Source: Rhizobium sp. Q54
GTDB taxonomy: Bacteria > Pseudomonadota > Alphaproteobacteria > Rhizobiales > Beijerinckiaceae
Direction: 5' to 3'
DNA length: 8,943 nt
Assembly (NCBI GenBank): GCA_945903655.1
Contig: CAMDOY010000134.1
Coordinates: forward strand, 1 to 8,943
The notes below the pieces were generated by a model that did no database searches, was not told where the DNA came from, and saw nothing but the letters and a program-made list of their open reading frames with translations. A program made the position numbers and the translations under genes. The first letter of the stretch is position 1; every line of letters begins with the position of its first letter. Positions 6,536 to 8,943 of this stretch are shown here, in pieces.

Positions 6536-6564
6536 AAATTGGGCGAACGTGGCTATCTCAGCAA
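6536..6564 (-). promoter_or_regulatory. Weak candidate promoter before the NMT1-like genes
   Basis: The 122-bp gap 6499-6620 is the only sizeable gap inside the minus-strand gene run. On the minus strand it contains TTGCTG (6564-6559), a 17-bp spacer and CAATTT (6541-6536), a partial match to a sigma-70 type promoter, about 38 bp before the ATG at 6498. The match is weak. A short GGCCC/GGGCC dyad (6601-6605 and 6616-6620) follows the cupin stop but has no T-run. Confidence 0.22.
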
Positions 6565-6620
6565 GCCTATTGCGCTTCTCGAAAATATGCCAGCCGCAGC
6601 GGCCCTGACCTTCCGGGGCC

Positions 6621-6965
6621 CTATTTGGGCGCCGCCAGCGGCATCGCCAGAAGCACCATGACCGGACGGTTCGTGTTGTTGCGCAGGGCGCGAGTTTCAC
6701 CCGGCGCGATGCGGCAGGAATCATAGGGCTGCAACAGGCTCACGCCGTCCGGCGTCTCCACGGTCAACTCGCCTTCCACCACGAAATAGAGCTTCTCGAT
6801 GGGCGAGGAACTCGGCGTGATGTGCCCGCCCGGCAGGATCTGCGACATGCCCATCCACAGCTGCGTTGCGGGGCCAGCCTCGTGCCCCTGCAGGCGCAGG
6901 CAGCGCATGTCGAAATGCTCGGGCGGGAAATAGGCGGGCGCCTCGTTGAAACGGGTCACATGCAT
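6621..6965 (-). CDS. Small cupin-domain protein lacking canonical metal ligands
   Basis: Single-domain cupin of 114 residues. The fold is seen from LPGGHITP (residues 44-51), the conserved EKLYFVVEGELTVE (57-70) and the second motif IAPGETRALRN (86-96). In ordinary metal-binding cupins motif 1 carries HxH three or four residues before a Glu; here that stretch is PSSSPI before Glu57, with no His except His48 further upstream. The motif 2 His is replaced by Arg92, while the Asn four residues later (Asn96) is kept. It may therefore bind a ligand without a metal, for example as a sensor or isomerase-like helper, or use a different metal site. The ATG at 6963-6965 lies 11 bp after the stop of the oxidoreductase gene, and its GAGGAG ribosome binding site directly follows that stop, a sign of translational coupling. 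No signal peptide. Precise function unknown. Confidence 0.88.
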   Translation of the reverse strand: MHVTRFNEAPAYFPPEHFDMRCLRLQGHEAGPATQLWMGMSQILPGGHITPSSSPIEKLYFVVEGELTVETPDGVSLLQPYDSCRIAPGETRALRNNTNRPVMVLLAMPLAAPK

Positions 6966-6976
6966 GGAGGGCTCCT

Positions 6977-8005
6977 CTAGCGCCTGGGGTCGAGCAGCAC
7001 GCGGTCGCGCGCCGAGCCCATCACGGCCACATAGGCGTCCGCCGCCTTCGAGAGCGGATAGATCGCGCGCTCCTCGATGGGGAAGGGCTTCAGCTTGCCG
7101 CTTTCAAAACCGGGGACGAGTTCGCGCAGCACGGCGCCGGTCTCAATGCTGTTCATGCCCAGCGAATCCACGCCCACATAGGTGTGGCGGCCCCGATAGA
7201 ATTCGAAAATGTTGAACTGCACGATCTTGTCGATGGCCGAGATCAGGATCTGCCGACCCTTCAGCGCCAGCGATTTATGGGCGTCCTGAAAATAGGGATC
7301 GCCGACCGTGTTGTAGACGATGTCGGCGCCCTTGCCGCCCGTCATCTCTCGCACCCGGCTCGCCACATCGCCCGCCGAGGAATCGACGATCTCCACCGGC
7401 GCGCTGGCGAAGCCTGCATAGGGTTCCGCGCGACGCACCACGCCGATGACGCGGGCGCCGCACCAGGTCGCGATCTGCGCGGCGGCCTGGCCGACCTTGC
7501 CATTGACGCCCATGATGAGCACGGTCTCGCCGGGCTTGGGCATGCCCGCACGGCGCAGGCCCTCGTTGGCGGTGACGAAGGGCACGCCGACGCCAGCGGC
7601 CTCCTCGATGGTGATGGAGGCGGGCTTGCGCACCAGCGCCTCCGCTTCCACGACCAGATGGGTCGCATGGGTTCCATCACGGCGAATGCCCAGATCCCCC
7701 GAGGAGCCGAAGACCTCCGCCCCCAGCCATTCGGCGGGGCCCGCGATCACCACGCCCGCATAATCGCGGCCTGGCGTGCGCGGGAAGATGGCGTAGGGCA
7801 TCATGCCGATGGCGGCCTTCACATCCGAAGGATTGACGGCGGCGGCGCGCAATTCGACGATCACATCATCAGCCGTGCGGCGCGCGAGCGTCAGATGCTC
7901 GATGGTGGGCGCGACGGCGCTGGCGTCTGCGGCCTTGGCGTGAAGGCGAAGGCAGGTCGCCTGAACCGCGTCGGTTCCCGCCCCTGTCGATGGCGCATGG
8001 GTCAT
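6977..8005 (-). CDS. Zinc-independent quinone oxidoreductase / MDR-family NAD(P)H oxidoreductase
   Basis: Medium-chain dehydrogenase/reductase of the quinone oxidoreductase (Qor, COG0604-type) group, 342 residues, cytosolic. Visible marks: the N-terminal GroES-like domain with AAAVNPSDVKAAIG (residues 54-67) and PGRDYAGVV (78-86), then the Rossmann domain with GVNGKVG (166-172) for NAD(P)H binding, and VYNTVGDP further on. The catalytic and structural zinc cysteines of alcohol dehydrogenases are absent, which points to enone, quinone or enoyl-type reduction rather than alcohol oxidation. The ATG at 8003-8005 has GGAG 7 nt upstream; a second ATG at 8007-8009 is out of frame. The gene starts 23 bp after the stop of the BKACE gene and ends 11 bp before the cupin start, so it lies inside the operon. 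The first 13 residues (THAPSTGAGTDA) look like a non-conserved tail. The natural substrate is unknown. Confidence 0.92.
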   Translation of the reverse strand: MTHAPSTGAGTDAVQATCLRLHAKAADASAVAPTIEHLTLARRTADDVIVELRAAAVNPSDVKAAIGMMPYAIFPRTPGRDYAGVVIAGPAEWLGAEVFGSSGDLGIRRDGTHATHLVVEAEALVRKPASITIEEAAGVGVPFVTANEGLRRAGMPKPGETVLIMGVNGKVGQAAAQIATWCGARVIGVVRRAEPYAGFASAPVEIVDSSAGDVASRVREMTGGKGADIVYNTVGDPYFQDAHKSLALKGRQILISAIDKIVQFNIFEFYRGRHTYVGVDSLGMNSIETGAVLRELVPGFESGKLKPFPIEERAIYPLSKAADAYVAVMGSARDRVLLDPRR

Positions 8006-8028
8006 TCATACACTCCGAATAAAAAAGC

Positions 8029-8913
8029 TCAGCTGAAGCCCAGCATGGCGCGCGTCTCGCGCGCGGTGGCGATCTGCCCGCCGAGATCCTCGACGATGCG
8101 CCGCGCCTTCTCGACGAGGCTCGCGTTGGAGGGCGCCAGCACGCCGCGCGACAGATAGACCCCATCCTCGATGCCGACGCGCACATGCCCGCCCGCGAGA
8201 TATGACTGCGCCACGGTCGTGAACATGTGCCGCCCTACGCCAAGTGCAGTGAAGGTGGCGCCTGCAGGCAGCATGTTGCGGGCGTAGAGCACGGTCTCCG
8301 GCCCCGGCTGGAAGCCATAGTTCACGCCCAGCACGAAGGAGCAGAGCGGGGAGGGCTTTATGGAGCCATCCTTGATGAGATCATGCATGAGGGCGATGTC
8401 GCCGGAATCGAACAGTTCGATCTCCGGCCGCACGCCCGCTTCCGCGATGACCTTCGCCATGCGGCGCACATTTTTGGGCGTGTTGATGACGACCTGCCCG
8501 CCAGAGTTCATGGTGTTGAGATCGAGCGTGCAGATCTCCGGCTTCAACAGCGCGATATGCTCCACCCGTTTTTCCGGCGCGATGAGCGTCGTGCCGGGGC
8601 CCGCCACCTTGGGGTCTTCGTCGGAGGGCACGAAGCGGCCGCCAGGACCGGTGGTGAGGTTCAGGATCACGTCCTTGTTGCGGTCGCGGATGCGCGCCAC
8701 CACGTCCTGATAATAGGCGATCTCCATGGAGGGCTTGCCGGAGCCGGGCTCGCGCACATGGATATGGACTATGGCGGCCCCCGCCTCCGCAGCGCCAAGG
8801 CAGGCGTCGGCGATCTCTTCGGGGGTGATCGGCAGATGGGGCGTCTGCTCCGGCAGGGTGAGATTGCCGGTGACGGCGCAGGTGATGAAGATCTTGTCGC
8901 GCGGGTTCTGCAT
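8029..8913 (-). CDS. BKACE-family (DUF849) beta-keto acid cleavage enzyme
   Basis: Member of the beta-keto acid cleavage enzyme family, zinc TIM-barrel proteins that react a beta-keto acid with acetyl-CoA to give acetoacetate and a new acyl-CoA; the founding member is the 3-keto-5-aminohexanoate cleavage enzyme Kce of lysine fermentation. It has 294 residues, normal for the family. The metal site is intact: His50 and His52 in VHIHVR, and Glu249 in HVRVGIEDGVYLSRG, with Arg245 four residues before it and Asp250 after it, as in Kce (His46, His48, Arg226, Glu230, Asp231). Other marks are ILNLTTGPGG and TLDLNTMNSG. The start is ATG 8911-8913 with GAGAGG upstream; a TTG at 8925 is in frame but has poorer spacing and would overlap the stop of the preceding gene. 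It is followed by the oxidoreductase gene after 23 bp. In BKACE enzymes the substrate is set by active-site residues I cannot map by eye, so the keto acid is unknown. Confidence 0.93.
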   Translation of the reverse strand: MQNPRDKIFITCAVTGNLTLPEQTPHLPITPEEIADACLGAAEAGAAIVHIHVREPGSGKPSMEIAYYQDVVARIRDRNKDVILNLTTGPGGRFVPSDEDPKVAGPGTTLIAPEKRVEHIALLKPEICTLDLNTMNSGGQVVINTPKNVRRMAKVIAEAGVRPEIELFDSGDIALMHDLIKDGSIKPSPLCSFVLGVNYGFQPGPETVLYARNMLPAGATFTALGVGRHMFTTVAQSYLAGGHVRVGIEDGVYLSRGVLAPSNASLVEKARRIVEDLGGQIATARETRAMLGFS

Positions 8914-8921
8914 GGCGCCTC

Positions 8922-8943
8922 TCAAAGAGCCCGGCCGCCGTCG
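8922..8943 (-). CDS. C-terminal end of an upstream gene, possibly SDR-family
   Basis: Reading the minus strand in from the right edge gives D-G-G-R-A-L followed by TGA at 8924-8922, eight bases before the BKACE start codon. Short-chain dehydrogenases very often end in (V)DGG plus a few residues, so this may be the tail of an SDR oxidoreductase, which would fit the operon (making the beta-keto acid that the BKACE enzyme cleaves). With six residues visible the call is tentative. Confidence 0.4.

Noticed and set aside
7184..8158. 324-codon open frame on the plus strand opposite the oxidoreductase and BKACE genes
   Set aside because: It crosses two real minus-strand genes and their junction and has a low-complexity His, Gly, Ala and Asp composition.
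1..8943. CRISPR arrays, tRNA or rRNA genes, insertion-sequence ends or transposases
   Set aside because: I saw no regularly spaced repeats, no tRNA-like cloverleaf, no rRNA-like sequence and no transposase or terminal inverted repeats.

Overview
The window looks like an accessory catabolic region of a GC-rich alphaproteobacterium, most likely Rhizobiales/Hyphomicrobiales (Bradyrhizobium-, Bosea- or Xanthobacteraceae-like). The reasons are high GC in all codon positions, strong GGGAGGA ribosome binding sites, and a gene mix typical of such soil bacteria: orphan TctC/Bug-type binding proteins, a UbiD-family decarboxylase, NMT1-like binding proteins and a BKACE (DUF849) enzyme. The assignment is by gene style only; there is no rRNA or marker gene here.

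Left part (1-1702, minus strand): the N-terminal 185 residues of an OafA/YrhL-type membrane acyltransferase that runs off the left edge, then, upstream of it, an exported TctC/Bug-family solute-binding protein (659-1702). A 155-bp divergent intergenic region (1703-1857) separates it from a second, homologous TctC/Bug protein on the plus strand (1858-2886), followed after 31 bp by a UbiD-family prFMN-dependent decarboxylase (2918-4528). A terminator-like hairpin overlaps the end of the second binding protein, so the decarboxylase may be expressed at a lower level than the binding protein.

Right part (4583-8943, minus strand): a probable operon read from the right edge leftwards. In order of transcription it holds the last six codons of a gene ending in DGGRAL (SDR-like), a BKACE-family beta-keto acid cleavage enzyme, a zinc-free quinone oxidoreductase/MDR enzyme, a small cupin that lacks the usual metal-binding histidines, an exported NMT1/SsuA-like binding protein, and a second NMT1-like protein with no signal peptide. 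A strong intrinsic terminator (about 4533-4570) closes this operon and separates it from the convergent UbiD gene.

Taken together, the window encodes uptake receptors plus enzymes for breaking down an organic acid (decarboxylation, redox on a C=C or C=O bond, thioester-forming beta-keto acid cleavage). No transporter membrane subunit (TctA/TctB, ABC permease or ATPase) is present, so all binding proteins are orphans here. The substrate cannot be named from sequence. The most interesting points are the leaderless NMT1-like protein inside a catabolic operon, the 29-nt identical segment it shares with its exported neighbour, the divergent paired binding proteins with mirror-image ribosome binding sites, the metal-ligand-less cupin, and possible changes in the cofactor site of the UbiD enzyme.
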